Of a stretch of DNA of 64,000 nt, positions 26,754 to 36,373 are shown piece after piece. Position 1 is the stretch's first letter. Every line of letters starts with the position of its first letter. Source of the stretch: Microlunatus sp. Gsoil 973 (GTDB taxonomy: Bacteria; Actinomycetota; Actinomycetes; Propionibacteriales; Propionibacteriaceae). Under the pieces are notes generated by a model that was given only the letters and a program-made list of their open reading frames with translations, was not told where the DNA came from and made no database searches. The translations under genes and the position numbers were made by a program. The stretch covers positions 1,674,001 to 1,738,000 of the forward strand of contig NZ_CP046122.1 in NCBI RefSeq assembly GCF_009707365.1, in the 5' to 3' direction.

Positions 26754-27959
26754 GTGGCTACCCAAGTGTCCAAGGTTGCTCTGCTCACCGCAGGCGGATT
26801 CGCGCCCTGCCTGTCCGCGGCGATCGGCGGGTTGATCCAGCGTTACACCGACGTCGCACCCGAGGTGGAGATCATCGCCTACCGCTACGGCTACCAGGGT
26901 CTGCTGGCCGGCGATTGTCTGACCGTCCCGCCCCAGGTCCGCGCCAAGGCCGGGTTGTTGGACCGCTTCGGCGGATCGCCGATCGGCAACTCGCGGGTCA
27001 AGCTCACCAACGCCGCCGACCTGGTCGAGCGCGGCCTGGTCGCCGACGGCGTCGACCCGCTGCAGGCGGCCGCAGACCGGTTGACCGCTGACGGCGTCGA
27101 CGTACTGCACACCATCGGCGGCGACGACACCAACACCACCGCTGCCGACCTGGCGGCGTTCCTGGCCGAGCAGGGCCACGACCTGACCGTGGTCGGCCTG
27201 CCCAAGACGATCGACAACGACGTCGTTCCGATCAAGCAGTCGCTGGGCGCCTGGACCGCAGCTGAGCAGGGATCGCTGTTCGCACAGAACATCATCGCCG
27301 AACACAACTCCGGTTCCCGGATGCTGATCGTGCACGAGGTGATGGGCCGCAACTGCGGGTGGCTCACCGCGGCCACTGCGGCCGCGTACCGGAAATGGCT
27401 GAAGGCGCAGGAGTTCCTGCCCGGGATCGGTCTCTCCCAGGAGGCCTGGGACGTCCACGGCGTCTATGTACCGGAGGCGGATCTCGACCTCGAGGCCGAA
27501 GGCGTCCGGCTGAAGAAGATCATGGACGAGATCAGCAGCGTCAACCTGTTCATCTCCGAGGGCGCCGGCGTCGAGGCGATCGTCGCCGAACTGGAGCGGA
27601 CCGGTGCCGAAGTGCCCCGGGATCCGTTCGGACACGTGAAGCTCGACAAGATCAACCCGGGCGCCTGGTTCGCCGAGCAGTTCGCCGAGACCCTCGGCGC
27701 GGGCAAGGTGTTGGTCCAGAAGTCCGGCTACTTCTCCCGCTCCGCCCGTGCCAATGATCAGGATCTGGAGTTGATCAAGCAGATGACCGATCTGGCCGTC
27801 GACTGCGCGCTGCGCGGCGAATCCGGGGTGATCGGCCAGGACGAGGAGCGCGGCGGCGAACTGCGCGCGATCGAGTTCCCGCGGATCGCCGGCGGCAAGC
27901 CGTTCGACATCACCACCGATTGGTTCACTGCCCTGTTGGCCGAGATCGGCCAGGCCTGA
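26754..27959 (+). CDS. pfp: 6-phosphofructokinase, PPi-dependent type
   Basis: Enzyme of upper glycolysis converting fructose 6-phosphate to fructose 1,6-bisphosphate, 401 aa. The phosphoryl-donor motif is GGDDTNTT at about residues 122-129; the second Asp is characteristic of PPi-dependent enzymes. The catalytic motif is PKTIDNDV, also with the Lys typical of PPi use, and MGRNCGWLT binds fructose phosphate. The GTG start at 26754 lies 10 bp after the soxR stop, so the two may be cotranscribed. PPi-PFKs act reversibly and are common in actinobacteria with strong polyphosphate/PPi metabolism. Confidence 0.92.
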   Translation: MATQVSKVALLTAGGFAPCLSAAIGGLIQRYTDVAPEVEIIAYRYGYQGLLAGDCLTVPPQVRAKAGLLDRFGGSPIGNSRVKLTNAADLVERGLVADGVDPLQAAADRLTADGVDVLHTIGGDDTNTTAADLAAFLAEQGHDLTVVGLPKTIDNDVVPIKQSLGAWTAAEQGSLFAQNIIAEHNSGSRMLIVHEVMGRNCGWLTAATAAAYRKWLKAQEFLPGIGLSQEAWDVHGVYVPEADLDLEAEGVRLKKIMDEISSVNLFISEGAGVEAIVAELERTGAEVPRDPFGHVKLDKINPGAWFAEQFAETLGAGKVLVQKSGYFSRSARANDQDLELIKQMTDLAVDCALRGESGVIGQDEERGGELRAIEFPRIAGGKPFDITTDWFTALLAEIGQA

Positions 27960-27996
27960 CGGATCGGCAGGACCGCCGGATCGGAGGCCAACTGAC

Positions 27997-29166
27997 ATGA
28001 CCCGACCTGACATGGCCGACCAGGACTCGACCGCAGCATCGACTGTTACCCCAGGGGATCAGGCGATCCCGCGGCAGTCCCGGCTGAAGCACCGGCCCGG
28101 CGAACTGACGATCACCTCCGAGCCCTTCGGCGAGACCGCCGACGGGGTTCCGGTCGAGCGCTACACCTTCGGTTCGGACAGCGGCGTCCAGGTGCGGATG
28201 CTGACCTACGGAGCCACCATCCAATCGATCGAACTACCGGATCGGGACGGCAACCTGGCCAGCGTCCTCCTCGGACTGCCGACGTTGGCCGACTACCAGG
28301 ACCACAGCCCGTACTTCGGCGCCACGATCGGCCGGTTCGGCAACCGGATCGCGGCCGGCCGGTTCACCATCGACGCAACGACGTACCAGGTTCCGGCCAA
28401 CGACGGTGAGAACGCTCTGCACGGTGGACCGCAGGGCTTCGACAAGGTGGTCTGGCACGCGACGGTCATCGAGGAGGACGATCGGGTCGGTGTCAGCTTC
28501 AGCTATCTCAGTCCCGACGGGGAGATGGGGTTCCCCGGCAATCTGGACACCACCGTCTCCTACACGCTGGACGGCACCGGCCGGTTGACCATCAACTACC
28601 ACGCGACAACGGACAGACCGACCCCGGTCAATCTGACCAACCACGCCTATTTCAATCTGGCCGGAGAAGGATCGGGCACTGTCGAGGACCAGTTGCTGTG
28701 GATCGCGGCTGACCGGTACACGCCGGTCGGTGCGGGTTCGATCCCGCTCGGGCCGCCGGCTCCGGTCGAGGGCACGCCCTTCGACTTCCGCGCGGCCAAA
28801 CCGATCGGTCGGGATCTGCGCGCCGGCGACGACCAACTGCTGCTCACCCAGGGCTTCGACCACAACTGGGTGCTCGACGGCTACCAGCCGCAGCGGGTGC
28901 GGCAGGTGGCGGCGGCGTACGATCCCGGATCCGGCCGCTGGCTGAGGGTTTCGACCGACCAGCCGGGAGTGCAGTTCTATTCGGGCAACTTCCTGGATGC
29001 CACTTTCCCTGGTCTGACCGGCAGGATCTATCGCCAGGGCGACGCGTTCACCCTGGAGACCCAGCACTACCCCGACTCCCCCAACCAACCGGACTTTCCC
29101 ACGACGATGTTGCGTCCGGGCGAGTCGTACGACAGCACGACGATCTTCGGCTTCGGCGTGGCTTGA
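27997..29166 (+). CDS. galM: Galactose mutarotase (aldose 1-epimerase)
   Basis: Interconverts alpha and beta anomers of galactose and related sugars, 389 aa. Family residues are visible: NALHGG, the catalytic His in NLTNHAYFNL, and the catalytic Glu in TLETQHYPDSPN. An N-terminal extension of roughly 45 residues precedes the catalytic domain and has no clear signal peptide. GGAGG lies 9 nt before the ATG at 27997. It follows the phosphofructokinase gene by 37 bp and may share its transcript. It could serve the galactose released by the alpha-galactosidase 18 kb away. Confidence 0.93.
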   Translation: MTRPDMADQDSTAASTVTPGDQAIPRQSRLKHRPGELTITSEPFGETADGVPVERYTFGSDSGVQVRMLTYGATIQSIELPDRDGNLASVLLGLPTLADYQDHSPYFGATIGRFGNRIAAGRFTIDATTYQVPANDGENALHGGPQGFDKVVWHATVIEEDDRVGVSFSYLSPDGEMGFPGNLDTTVSYTLDGTGRLTINYHATTDRPTPVNLTNHAYFNLAGEGSGTVEDQLLWIAADRYTPVGAGSIPLGPPAPVEGTPFDFRAAKPIGRDLRAGDDQLLLTQGFDHNWVLDGYQPQRVRQVAAAYDPGSGRWLRVSTDQPGVQFYSGNFLDATFPGLTGRIYRQGDAFTLETQHYPDSPNQPDFPTTMLRPGESYDSTTIFGFGVA

Positions 29167-29190
29167 TCCGGCCCACTGATCAGTAGGCGA

Positions 29191-30351
29191 TTACCGCGCC
29201 GACCAGCGCGAGGATCGGCGCCCGGTGAGCCGCTTGAGGGCCAGGGCAGCCAGCGCGCCCAGCCCGGCGCCGGTCGCGGCCCCGGTCAGGTAGCCGGCTC
29301 CGGTGCCGAGCTGAACCGTACGGGTCGCAACCTCCTGGGAAACGTAGCCCGGGGTACGTGACCAGTCACCCCGCGGATCCGCTGGTTGCCGCTCTGGGGC
29401 AGTGTCCTGATCGGTGTCCTGCTCCTCGGTCGCTTCATGATCATCCAAGGCGGCGAAGTCGGGTTCGGCGGCGTGTTCGGCCGTGCCGATCCACGCGGCC
29501 ACGAAGAGCACCAGCCGGGCGAAGAGGTTGAGGAAGATCATCAGCGCAATCACCGGCCCGAACAGCGCGGCCGTCGGGCTCGCGGCGAACCGGCCGATCA
29601 GGAAGCTGGTCAGATATTGCAGGATGCCGAGGCCGATCGCCCCCATCAACGCCCCCCGGCGGACGGCCGTCCAGGGCTCCCGGGTCTCCGGCAGGACCAG
29701 GAACAGATACATGAAGACCAACCAGCCTGCACCGACGGAGAAGATGATCGGCACGAATGCCAGCACCGGCCGCAGCCAGCCGAACCGGCCGAGTCCGAGC
29801 CATTCGACGATGTCACCGCTCAACGACGTGGAGATCGAGGCCAGGCCGAAGGTGATCCCGATCAACACCAGGAGTCCGAGCAGGATGACGATGTTGTTGG
29901 CGTTCTTGACCAGGAAGTTCTCCTTCTTGACCCGCAGGTCGAAGCTCTCCCGCCATTGCGCCCGAACGGCATCCTTGAGATTTCCGATCCAGCCCGCTCC
30001 CGAATACAGAGCCGACAGCAGGCCGACGATGCCGATCGCCTTGAAGTGTTCCAGGGCGTTCTTGATCACCGAGATGATGCTGTCCGTGGTGCCCTTGTCC
30101 AGACCGCTCAGGGCCGCGGAGATCTGGTCGAGCAGTTCCCGTCGCAGGTCCGGCGCGACCACCACGAGGATGAAGCCGAGGATCGAGAACGCGAACATGA
30201 TGATCGGCACGACGGCGAGCACCGAGAAGTAGGTGATCGCCGCCCCGAACTGGTTGCCCAGCCGGTCACCGAAGCGCTGGTTCGCCCGCAGCACGTGGGC
30301 GATCGCCGGCCTGCTGGTGATCTTCGCGACGCGTTCCTTGAGTGGGGGCAT
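29191..30351 (-). CDS. YhjD/YihY/BrkB-family membrane protein
   Basis: Integral membrane protein of 386 aa with about six helices in the YihY/virulence factor BrkB (YhjD) family. Signatures include FGAAITYFSVLAVVPIIMFA near the N-terminus, LYSGAGWIGNLKDAVRAQW and ALFGPVIALMIFLNLFARLVLF. The C-terminus (from about residue 300) is an acidic and Gln/Pro-rich cytoplasmic tail with a final glycine-rich helix. A transport or envelope role is suspected for the family; nothing specific can be said here. It is convergent with galM. Confidence 0.88.
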   Translation of the reverse strand: MPPLKERVAKITSRPAIAHVLRANQRFGDRLGNQFGAAITYFSVLAVVPIIMFAFSILGFILVVVAPDLRRELLDQISAALSGLDKGTTDSIISVIKNALEHFKAIGIVGLLSALYSGAGWIGNLKDAVRAQWRESFDLRVKKENFLVKNANNIVILLGLLVLIGITFGLASISTSLSGDIVEWLGLGRFGWLRPVLAFVPIIFSVGAGWLVFMYLFLVLPETREPWTAVRRGALMGAIGLGILQYLTSFLIGRFAASPTAALFGPVIALMIFLNLFARLVLFVAAWIGTAEHAAEPDFAALDDHEATEEQDTDQDTAPERQPADPRGDWSRTPGYVSQEVATRTVQLGTGAGYLTGAATGAGLGALAALALKRLTGRRSSRWSAR

Positions 30352-30355
30352 GGGC

Positions 30356-31472
30356 CTAGTGTGTCAAGGAATCGGCCAGGATTGTGGCACCCGTGCAGCC
30401 CAGAATCAGTAGCGGCACCAGCACCAGCCCGCGCCGGGTGAAGCGGCCCCACGGCACCCGGACGCCGGCGGCCCGGCAGCGCGCGGCCCACAGCAACGTG
30501 GCCAGGCTCCCCCATGGCAGGATCAACGGACCGGCGTTGACGCCGATCAGCAGTGCCGCAATCCGATGGCCCGTGTCGGCCAACGGCTCCAGCGCCAGAT
30601 AGGCGGGCAGGTTGTTGACCAGATTGGATCCGGCCGCGGCGACGGCACCGAGCCGGAGCAGGTCCCCGCCGGAATCTCCGTGCCCGGCGACCGCACCGAG
30701 CAGCCGGCCGAGCCCGTGATCATGAGCGAACTGGACCAGCAGGAACAACACCGAGACGCCGATCACCAGTTGCCAGGGGACCAGCTTCCACCGCAACGCA
30801 CGCCGATGGCGTACCAGGCAGGCGCCGACGAGGATCGCCGCGCCGACCGCGGCGCCGGAGGGTGACGTTCACCCCGAGCGCAAAGGCGGGCCCGAGACCG
30901 GCGCAGACCACAGCCGCGATCACGAACAACACCCGGTCACCGACCGGATGCCAACCCGGCATCGCGTACGAACCGCGCAACGATCGCCGGAAGATCGCCG
31001 CGAGCATGGCGACAGTGATCACGAACGCGGCGACTGCTGCCGGCCACATCAGCCCGGCGAACCCGGAGAACGATCCGGCCCCGATCGAGGCGAGCTGCCC
31101 CGATCGCAGCCAGCTCATCGCCAGCAGATTGGTCAGATTGGAGACCGGCAGCAGCAGCGAAGCGGTGTTGGCCAGCCAGACCGCGGTGTAGGCGAACAGA
31201 CCAAGATCAAGCTGCAGTCGCCGGGCCAGGACGAGCACCACCGGGGTGATCAGCACTGCGGTCGTGTCCAACGAGAGCAATGCCGACGACGCGGCGGCGA
31301 CGACAACCACGAGAAGCCACAGGGCAAGGACCGAGCCTCGGGCCAGCCGGGCGGCGCCGTAGGCCAGGGCGCGGAAGATGCCGATCATGTCGGACAGCTC
31401 GGCGATGACCGTGATGCAGACCAGGAATCCGAGGATGGGACCGACCCGCGTCCCGAACGCCTGCAGATCCAC
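30356..31472 (-). pseudogene. SLC13/ArsB-like permease, broken by a one-base frameshift
   Basis: The first frame from GTG 31472 encodes the N-terminal two thirds (ILGFLVCITVIAELSDMIG, SLDTTAVLITPVVLVLARR, ANTASLLLPVSNLTN) and the last frame, to 30356, gives VPWQLVIGVSVLFLLVQFA, AAGSNLVNNLPAYLALEP and GVNAGPLILPWGSLATLL. Both halves match the ArsB/NhaD/SLC13 anion-pump fold. Dropping one C from the CCC run (minus strand) at 30860-30862 restores a single frame of about 372 codons, reading GVNVTSGAAVGAAILVGA. The family includes arsenite, citrate and sodium-proton transporters; no arsenic genes are nearby. It could be an assembly indel. Confidence 0.82.
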
Positions 31473-31542
31473 GCGGCAACACTACGGCCTGCCCGACGTC
31501 GGCCCGGTATCGGCGGCCCGCCGGGTGTGGCAGTCTGAAGCC

Positions 31543-31824
31543 ATGAGTCGACTGCTCGATTCCGACGAGATCGCGCGGCAGTTGGAGCAACTGCCGGACT
31601 GGCGGCTGGACGGCGACCGAATCGTCGCAGACTTCGAATTCGAGAACTTCGGAGTCGCGATGGTCTTCGTGAACCGGACGGCCGAGCAGGCCGAAGAGGC
31701 CAATCATCATCCTGACATCGACATCCGGTGGAACAAAGTTCACTTGGCACTGACCAGCCATGACGCCGGCGGGCTCACCCAGCGGGACGTCGAGCTGGCC
31801 CACCGGATCAGCAGCGGAGAGTGA
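31543..31824 (+). CDS. 4a-hydroxytetrahydrobiopterin dehydratase (pterin carbinolamine dehydratase)
   Basis: Small enzyme of 93 aa that dehydrates 4a-hydroxytetrahydropterin. The family motif is EEANHHPDIDIRWNKV, where the His pair and Asp form the active site, followed by LTSHDAGGLTQRDVELA. The ATG at 31543 fits the family start (LLDSDEI). It is often linked with aromatic amino-acid hydroxylases, but none is present; many bacteria carry it as a stand-alone gene. Confidence 0.92.
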   Translation: MSRLLDSDEIARQLEQLPDWRLDGDRIVADFEFENFGVAMVFVNRTAEQAEEANHHPDIDIRWNKVHLALTSHDAGGLTQRDVELAHRISSGE

Positions 31825-32040
31825 ATTCGGCCAAGAGATAGTAGACGATTCACCCGTGATCAGCGAACCAGGACGCCAACAGGTCACGCTTGGACACAAT
31901 TTTGTTGAAGATGCAGGCGGGTTTGTGTTGCGGGGTTCAAACTAGGCCCTAAGATCGCGTAACGCGATCAAGCCCCATGGGGTCACGCAGGCGCCGGAGC
32001 CAGCAGGCAGCGCCGCCTGTGAACGTCGGAAAGGAACACG
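31825..32040 (+). promoter_or_regulatory. Promoter and palindromic operator of the peptide ABC operon
   Basis: A perfect 17-bp palindrome GATCGCGT-A-ACGCGATC lies at 31953-31969. It overlaps a plausible -10 box TAAGAT (31950-31955), with TTGCGG at 31928-31933 as -35 and a 16-bp spacer. A repressor bound there would block transcription. The region is A/T-richer than its surroundings. GGAAAGGAACACG just before ATG 32041 is the ribosome-binding site. Confidence 0.6.
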
Positions 32041-34173
32041 ATGAAGTCTTCCCAGATCACCCGCCGCGGTTTTCTGTACAGCTCTGCCCTGGTTGCAGGT
32101 GCCGCAGCACTGAGCGCATGCTCCGGTGGCGGGAACAACAACACCGGAACCGGAAGCAACTCCGGTACCGGGACGGGCACGTCCAATGCCAAGGGCTCGG
32201 CGCTCAAGCCGCTGCCCAAACCCGCCAAGTTCCAGGAAGCGCCTTCACTGAAGGGCAAGGGTCTGCCCCCGGTCGAGCAGCGCCTTCCTGAGAATCCCTA
32301 CGTCATCCCGCACAACTGGGTGAAGCCCGGCAAGTACGGCGGCACCATGAACATGAACACCTTCTCCACGCAGGGAGCGGCCAAGGCCGACTCCGATCGG
32401 GAGTTCTTTTACGGGCACTCCCCGTTGCGCTGGCTCAACGACGGTCAGGCCGTCGGCCCGGGCCTGGTGGAGGAATGGGAGTCCAACGACGACGCGTCGG
32501 AATGGACCTTCCACTTCCGCAAGGGCCTGAAGTGGTCCGACGGCAAGCCCTTCACCACCGACAATGTCATCTGGTGGTGGGAGAAGTTCATCCTCGACGA
32601 GAAGATGGCCCAGACCCCGCCGGACGAGACCCGTTCCGGCAAGGGCACCCTGGCCAAGTTCGACGCCGTCGACGACACCACGTTGAAGTTGACCTTCGAC
32701 GCCCCGGCACCGCTGACCGCTGACCGGATGGCCATGTGGGTCAACGGCAACATCGGCCACAACGGACCGATCTGGGTCATGCCGAGCCATTACCTGAAGC
32801 AGTTCCACCCCGACACGGGCAAGAACGTGCCGGACGACTGGGACACCGTCGGCGGGCTGATGGAGCAGAAGGCGGACTGGCACCGGAATCCGGACTGCCC
32901 GACGCTGATCGGCTACAAGTGCAAGTCGTTCGACAACAACAAGGGTGTCGTCCTGGAGCGGAACCCGTACTACTACGCGGTGATGCCCAACGGCGATCAG
33001 CTGCCGTACCTGGACGAGATCCAGATCAGCGTCGTGACCGACGCCGAAGCGGGCAAGCTGCAGGTCCAGCAGGGCAGCGTCGACTACTGCCAGGCCGGCT
33101 TCAACAGCATGACCCTGAACGATGTCCAGGGTGTCCGGGACAGCGCCGGCAAGTCCAATATGGACGTCATTCTGTGGGACAGCGGTTCGGGCACCGGCTC
33201 GATCTTCTTCTTCAACTACGACTACTTCGACGACGACCTGCGCGAACTGATCCGGAACCCCAAGTTCCGGCAGGCACTCTCGCATGCGTTCAACCGGGAA
33301 GCCGTGCAGAAGGCGGTCTACTTCAACACCGGTGAGCGGACCACCGGCACCCTGAGCCCCAAGGCGAAGGAGTACCACGTCAACGCCACGGGCGAACAGG
33401 TCTACAAGCAGTGGCGGGATTCCTACGTCACCCACGACCCGGAGAAGGCCAAGCAGCTGCTCGACGAGATCGGCTGCAAGGAGGGTTCCGGTGGCATGCG
33501 GACGATGCCCAACGGCAAGCCGCTCAAGCTGCGCCTCGATTACGCCGCTGACGAGTCCGACGAGCACAAGACCAAGGACGATCACCTGGTCTCCGACCTC
33601 AAGGCCGTCGGCATCGAGATGCAGATGAACCCGATCGCGCCGCAGACCTACGACGACCAGTGGAAGTCCGGCAAGTTGATGTCGCACAGCAACTGGGAGG
33701 TCGGCGACGGTCCCAACCATCTGTTGTACCCGCAGTGGCTGGTGCCGCTGGAGTACACCCGCTGGGCTCCCCTCGAGGGCCAGTGGTACCAGCAGATCGG
33801 AACATCGACCAACGCCAAGGAGACCAACGTCGACCCGTGGAAGCGGCACCCACCGCGGATGGAGCCGGACAAGAACGGTCCGATCCAGAAGATGTGGGAC
33901 ATCTACAACCAGACCAAGGTCGAGCCGGACGAGATGAAGCGGACCCAGATGGTGTGGGACCTGATCAAGATCCACGTCAGCGACGGTCCGTTCTTCCAGG
34001 GCACGGTGGCCAACTACCCGCAGGCGATGTATGTGAAGAAGGACCTGCGGAACGTTCCGAAGCGAGAGAACCTCGCCCAGGGCGGGATGGTCAATCCGTG
34101 GATCCACCCGACGCCGGCGGTCTACGATCCGGAAACCTATTACTGGGAGAATCCGGACCAGCACAGCGCCTAG
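32041..34173 (+). CDS. Peptide-type ABC transporter substrate-binding lipoprotein (Tat signal)
   Basis: Family 5 extracytoplasmic receptor of 710 aa, longer than the usual 500-600. The signal has a twin-arginine motif (ITRRGFLYSS, R8-R9) and a lipobox LSAC with Cys at residue 27, so it is probably exported folded and lipid-anchored. The mature protein begins with a Gly/Asn/Thr linker. Family features include WTFHFRKGLKWSDGKPFTTD and FRQALSHAFNREAVQKAVY. It is the first gene of a five-component operon. The large size and lack of metal or peptide-specific features leave the ligand open; large members often bind oligosaccharides. Confidence 0.92.
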   Translation: MKSSQITRRGFLYSSALVAGAAALSACSGGGNNNTGTGSNSGTGTGTSNAKGSALKPLPKPAKFQEAPSLKGKGLPPVEQRLPENPYVIPHNWVKPGKYGGTMNMNTFSTQGAAKADSDREFFYGHSPLRWLNDGQAVGPGLVEEWESNDDASEWTFHFRKGLKWSDGKPFTTDNVIWWWEKFILDEKMAQTPPDETRSGKGTLAKFDAVDDTTLKLTFDAPAPLTADRMAMWVNGNIGHNGPIWVMPSHYLKQFHPDTGKNVPDDWDTVGGLMEQKADWHRNPDCPTLIGYKCKSFDNNKGVVLERNPYYYAVMPNGDQLPYLDEIQISVVTDAEAGKLQVQQGSVDYCQAGFNSMTLNDVQGVRDSAGKSNMDVILWDSGSGTGSIFFFNYDYFDDDLRELIRNPKFRQALSHAFNREAVQKAVYFNTGERTTGTLSPKAKEYHVNATGEQVYKQWRDSYVTHDPEKAKQLLDEIGCKEGSGGMRTMPNGKPLKLRLDYAADESDEHKTKDDHLVSDLKAVGIEMQMNPIAPQTYDDQWKSGKLMSHSNWEVGDGPNHLLYPQWLVPLEYTRWAPLEGQWYQQIGTSTNAKETNVDPWKRHPPRMEPDKNGPIQKMWDIYNQTKVEPDEMKRTQMVWDLIKIHVSDGPFFQGTVANYPQAMYVKKDLRNVPKRENLAQGGMVNPWIHPTPAVYDPETYYWENPDQHSA

Positions 34174-34205
34174 TGGTAGTCGGCTGACGAGATAGGACTT
34201 TCCCC

Positions 34206-35192
34206 GTGCTGGTATTCATCGTTCGCAGGTTGGCCTATGCCATTCTGACGATCGTCGCGGTGTCGTTGATCGCGTTCTTCATCATCGAGCTGGCGCCCGG
34301 CTCGGCGATCACCCAGGAGATCTCCAGGCTTCGTGCCCAGGGCAATGTGGTGAGCGTCCAGCAGATCGCTGCGATGGAGGAGCAATACGGGATCAACGAC
34401 CCGTGGATCGTCAAGTACTGGAAGTGGGCCAGCGGGCTGTTACACGGTCAGATGGGCCAATCGTTCCTCTACCACGAGCCGGTTGCCAATCTGATCGGGA
34501 GTCGACTGGCACTCTCGGTGACGTTGAGCTTCGGCGCGATCATCGTGGCGTGGGCGGTCGCCATCCCGATCGGGGTGTATTCGGCCACCCATCGCTACAC
34601 CGTTCCGGATTACATCGTGACGGTGATCCAGTTCGTCGGTGTTGCGATTCCCGAGTTCCTGTTGGCACTCGGCGTGATGACAGCAGCGGTGCGATGGTTC
34701 GGTGTGGAAGTCGGCGGGCTGTACTCCAACGAGTTCCGAAACGCGCCCTGGAGTATGGCCAGATTCGGCGACCTTGTAGGTCACCTCTGGATGCCCTTGG
34801 CGGTGATCGCGGTAGGCAGTACGGCGTGGCTGACCCGTGTCATGCGGGCCAACCTCTTCGACGTACTCGGCCAGCAGTACGTGCAGACCGCGCGCGCCAA
34901 GGGCGTTCCAGAACGCAGGGTGATCTGGAAGCACGCCGTCCGCAACGCCCTGCACCCGTTGGTGATGACCTTCGGGACCACGTTGTCGGCGTTGATCTCG
35001 GGTGAAGCGATCGTCTCGATCGTCTTCGCCCTGCCGACGACAGGGCAGGCGTTGGTGCAGACATTGATCAGCAAGGACACCTATGTGGCGGCCACACTGC
35101 TCACCCTGCTGTCGATCTTGCTGGTGATAGGCAACCTGATCTCGGATCTACTGCTTGCCTGGATCGATCCACGGGTCAAGGTCACGGATTAG
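34206..35192 (+). CDS. ABC transporter permease, OppB/DppB type
   Basis: Inner membrane subunit of the operon's importer, 328 aa, about six helices. It starts MLVFIVRRLAYAILTIVAVS, typical for OppB-like permeases, and carries the coupling-loop sequence YVQTARAKGVPERRVIWKHAVRNAL. The GTG at 34206 lies 33 bp after the receptor gene. GTG rather than ATG keeps the conserved N-terminus. Confidence 0.94.
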   Translation: MLVFIVRRLAYAILTIVAVSLIAFFIIELAPGSAITQEISRLRAQGNVVSVQQIAAMEEQYGINDPWIVKYWKWASGLLHGQMGQSFLYHEPVANLIGSRLALSVTLSFGAIIVAWAVAIPIGVYSATHRYTVPDYIVTVIQFVGVAIPEFLLALGVMTAAVRWFGVEVGGLYSNEFRNAPWSMARFGDLVGHLWMPLAVIAVGSTAWLTRVMRANLFDVLGQQYVQTARAKGVPERRVIWKHAVRNALHPLVMTFGTTLSALISGEAIVSIVFALPTTGQALVQTLISKDTYVAATLLTLLSILLVIGNLISDLLLAWIDPRVKVTD

Positions 35193-35203
35193 GAGGCGCC
35201 ACC

Positions 35204-36340
35204 ATGAGTCAACTCGCTGAGGCAGAAGCGACCGGCCTGATCCCCGACGACGACCGGGCAGCCCTTGCGCCCGAACAGTCGAACATCGGTGAGGTCTCCC
35301 AGACCCGGCTGATGCTCCGCCGGTTCAAGCGGAGCAAGCTTGCGGTGGTCAGCGTGATCATCCTCGGACTGATGTATCTGGGCGCGGTCTTCGCCCCGTT
35401 CCTGTCGCCGAACGACCCGGCCGCGGTCGACGCCGACTACAAGTTCTCCAAACCCAGTCAGCTGACCTTCAGCGGCGGCGGCCCGGGGATCTGCCGGGTC
35501 TCGCAGAAGATCGACCCGATCAACATCAGGACGATCTACACCACTGACTGCAACAACGCGATCCCGCTGCACTTCTTCGGCAAAGGGTTCGAGTACAAGC
35601 TCCTGGGGATCATCCCGACCGACCGGCACCTGGTGACCGTCAACGAGGGCAAGTTGTTGCTCTTCGGAGCCGACAGCCAGGGCCGCGACATCATGAGCCG
35701 GATGATCTTCGGCTCCCGGGTCTCGATGACCATCGGTGTGCTCGGCGTGCTGATCGCAACGGTCCTCGGATCGATCATCGGCACCATCTCGGGATACATC
35801 CGCGGGGCGACGGACACGATCATCCAACGGTTCATCGAGATCGTGATGTCCATACCGCAGCTGCCGCTGTGGGCGACGATGGCCGCCGTGTTACCGCAGA
35901 ACATGTCGGTGACCAAGCGGTACCTGCTGATGACGCTGATCCTGTCGCTGGTGACCTGGACCGGCCTGGCCAGACAGGTGCGCGGCAAGGTCATGTCCTA
36001 TGCCAGCGCCGACTACGTCAACGCCGCCAGGTCGGCCGGCTCGTCCGACACCCGGATCGTGCTGACCCACCTGGTGCCGAACGCCGCCAGCCACATCGTG
36101 GCCGTATCGATGTTGGCCGTCCCGGCAGCCATTCTGGCCGAGACCGCACTGTCCTTCCTCGGCATCGGCATGCTGGATCCGGCGATCAGTTGGGGTGTCC
36201 TCCTGCAGGACGCATCAAAGATTGACGTGCTGCAGCAGTATCCGTGGGTGCTCATCCCGGCACTTGCCGTGATCTTGTGCATCACCTGTTTCCAACTGCT
36301 GGGCGACGGCGTGCGGGATGCCGTCGATCCGTACAGCTGA
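35204..36340 (+). CDS. ABC transporter permease, OppC/DppC type
   Basis: Second permease subunit, 378 aa. An N-terminal cytoplasmic region of about 45 residues precedes the first helix (LAVVSVIILGLMYLGAVFAPF). A large periplasmic insertion of roughly 100 residues with two Cys (GICRVSQK, TDCNNAIP) lies before the core domain LFGADSQGRDIMSRMIFGSR. The coupling loop is YVNAARSAGSSDTRIVLTHLVPN. The insertion is longer than in typical DppC and matches receptors with large ligands. AGGAGG lies a few bases before the ATG at 35204. Confidence 0.94.
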   Translation: MSQLAEAEATGLIPDDDRAALAPEQSNIGEVSQTRLMLRRFKRSKLAVVSVIILGLMYLGAVFAPFLSPNDPAAVDADYKFSKPSQLTFSGGGPGICRVSQKIDPINIRTIYTTDCNNAIPLHFFGKGFEYKLLGIIPTDRHLVTVNEGKLLLFGADSQGRDIMSRMIFGSRVSMTIGVLGVLIATVLGSIIGTISGYIRGATDTIIQRFIEIVMSIPQLPLWATMAAVLPQNMSVTKRYLLMTLILSLVTWTGLARQVRGKVMSYASADYVNAARSAGSSDTRIVLTHLVPNAASHIVAVSMLAVPAAILAETALSFLGIGMLDPAISWGVLLQDASKIDVLQQYPWVLIPALAVILCITCFQLLGDGVRDAVDPYS

Positions 36341-36373
36341 CCGGCCACCCTGTAGATGACTGACGGGAGAATG

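Noticed and set aside
31933-31950. tRNA fragment (GGGGTTCAAACTAGG)
   Set aside because: It resembles a T-arm but the stem does not close and no acceptor or anticodon arm is present upstream.
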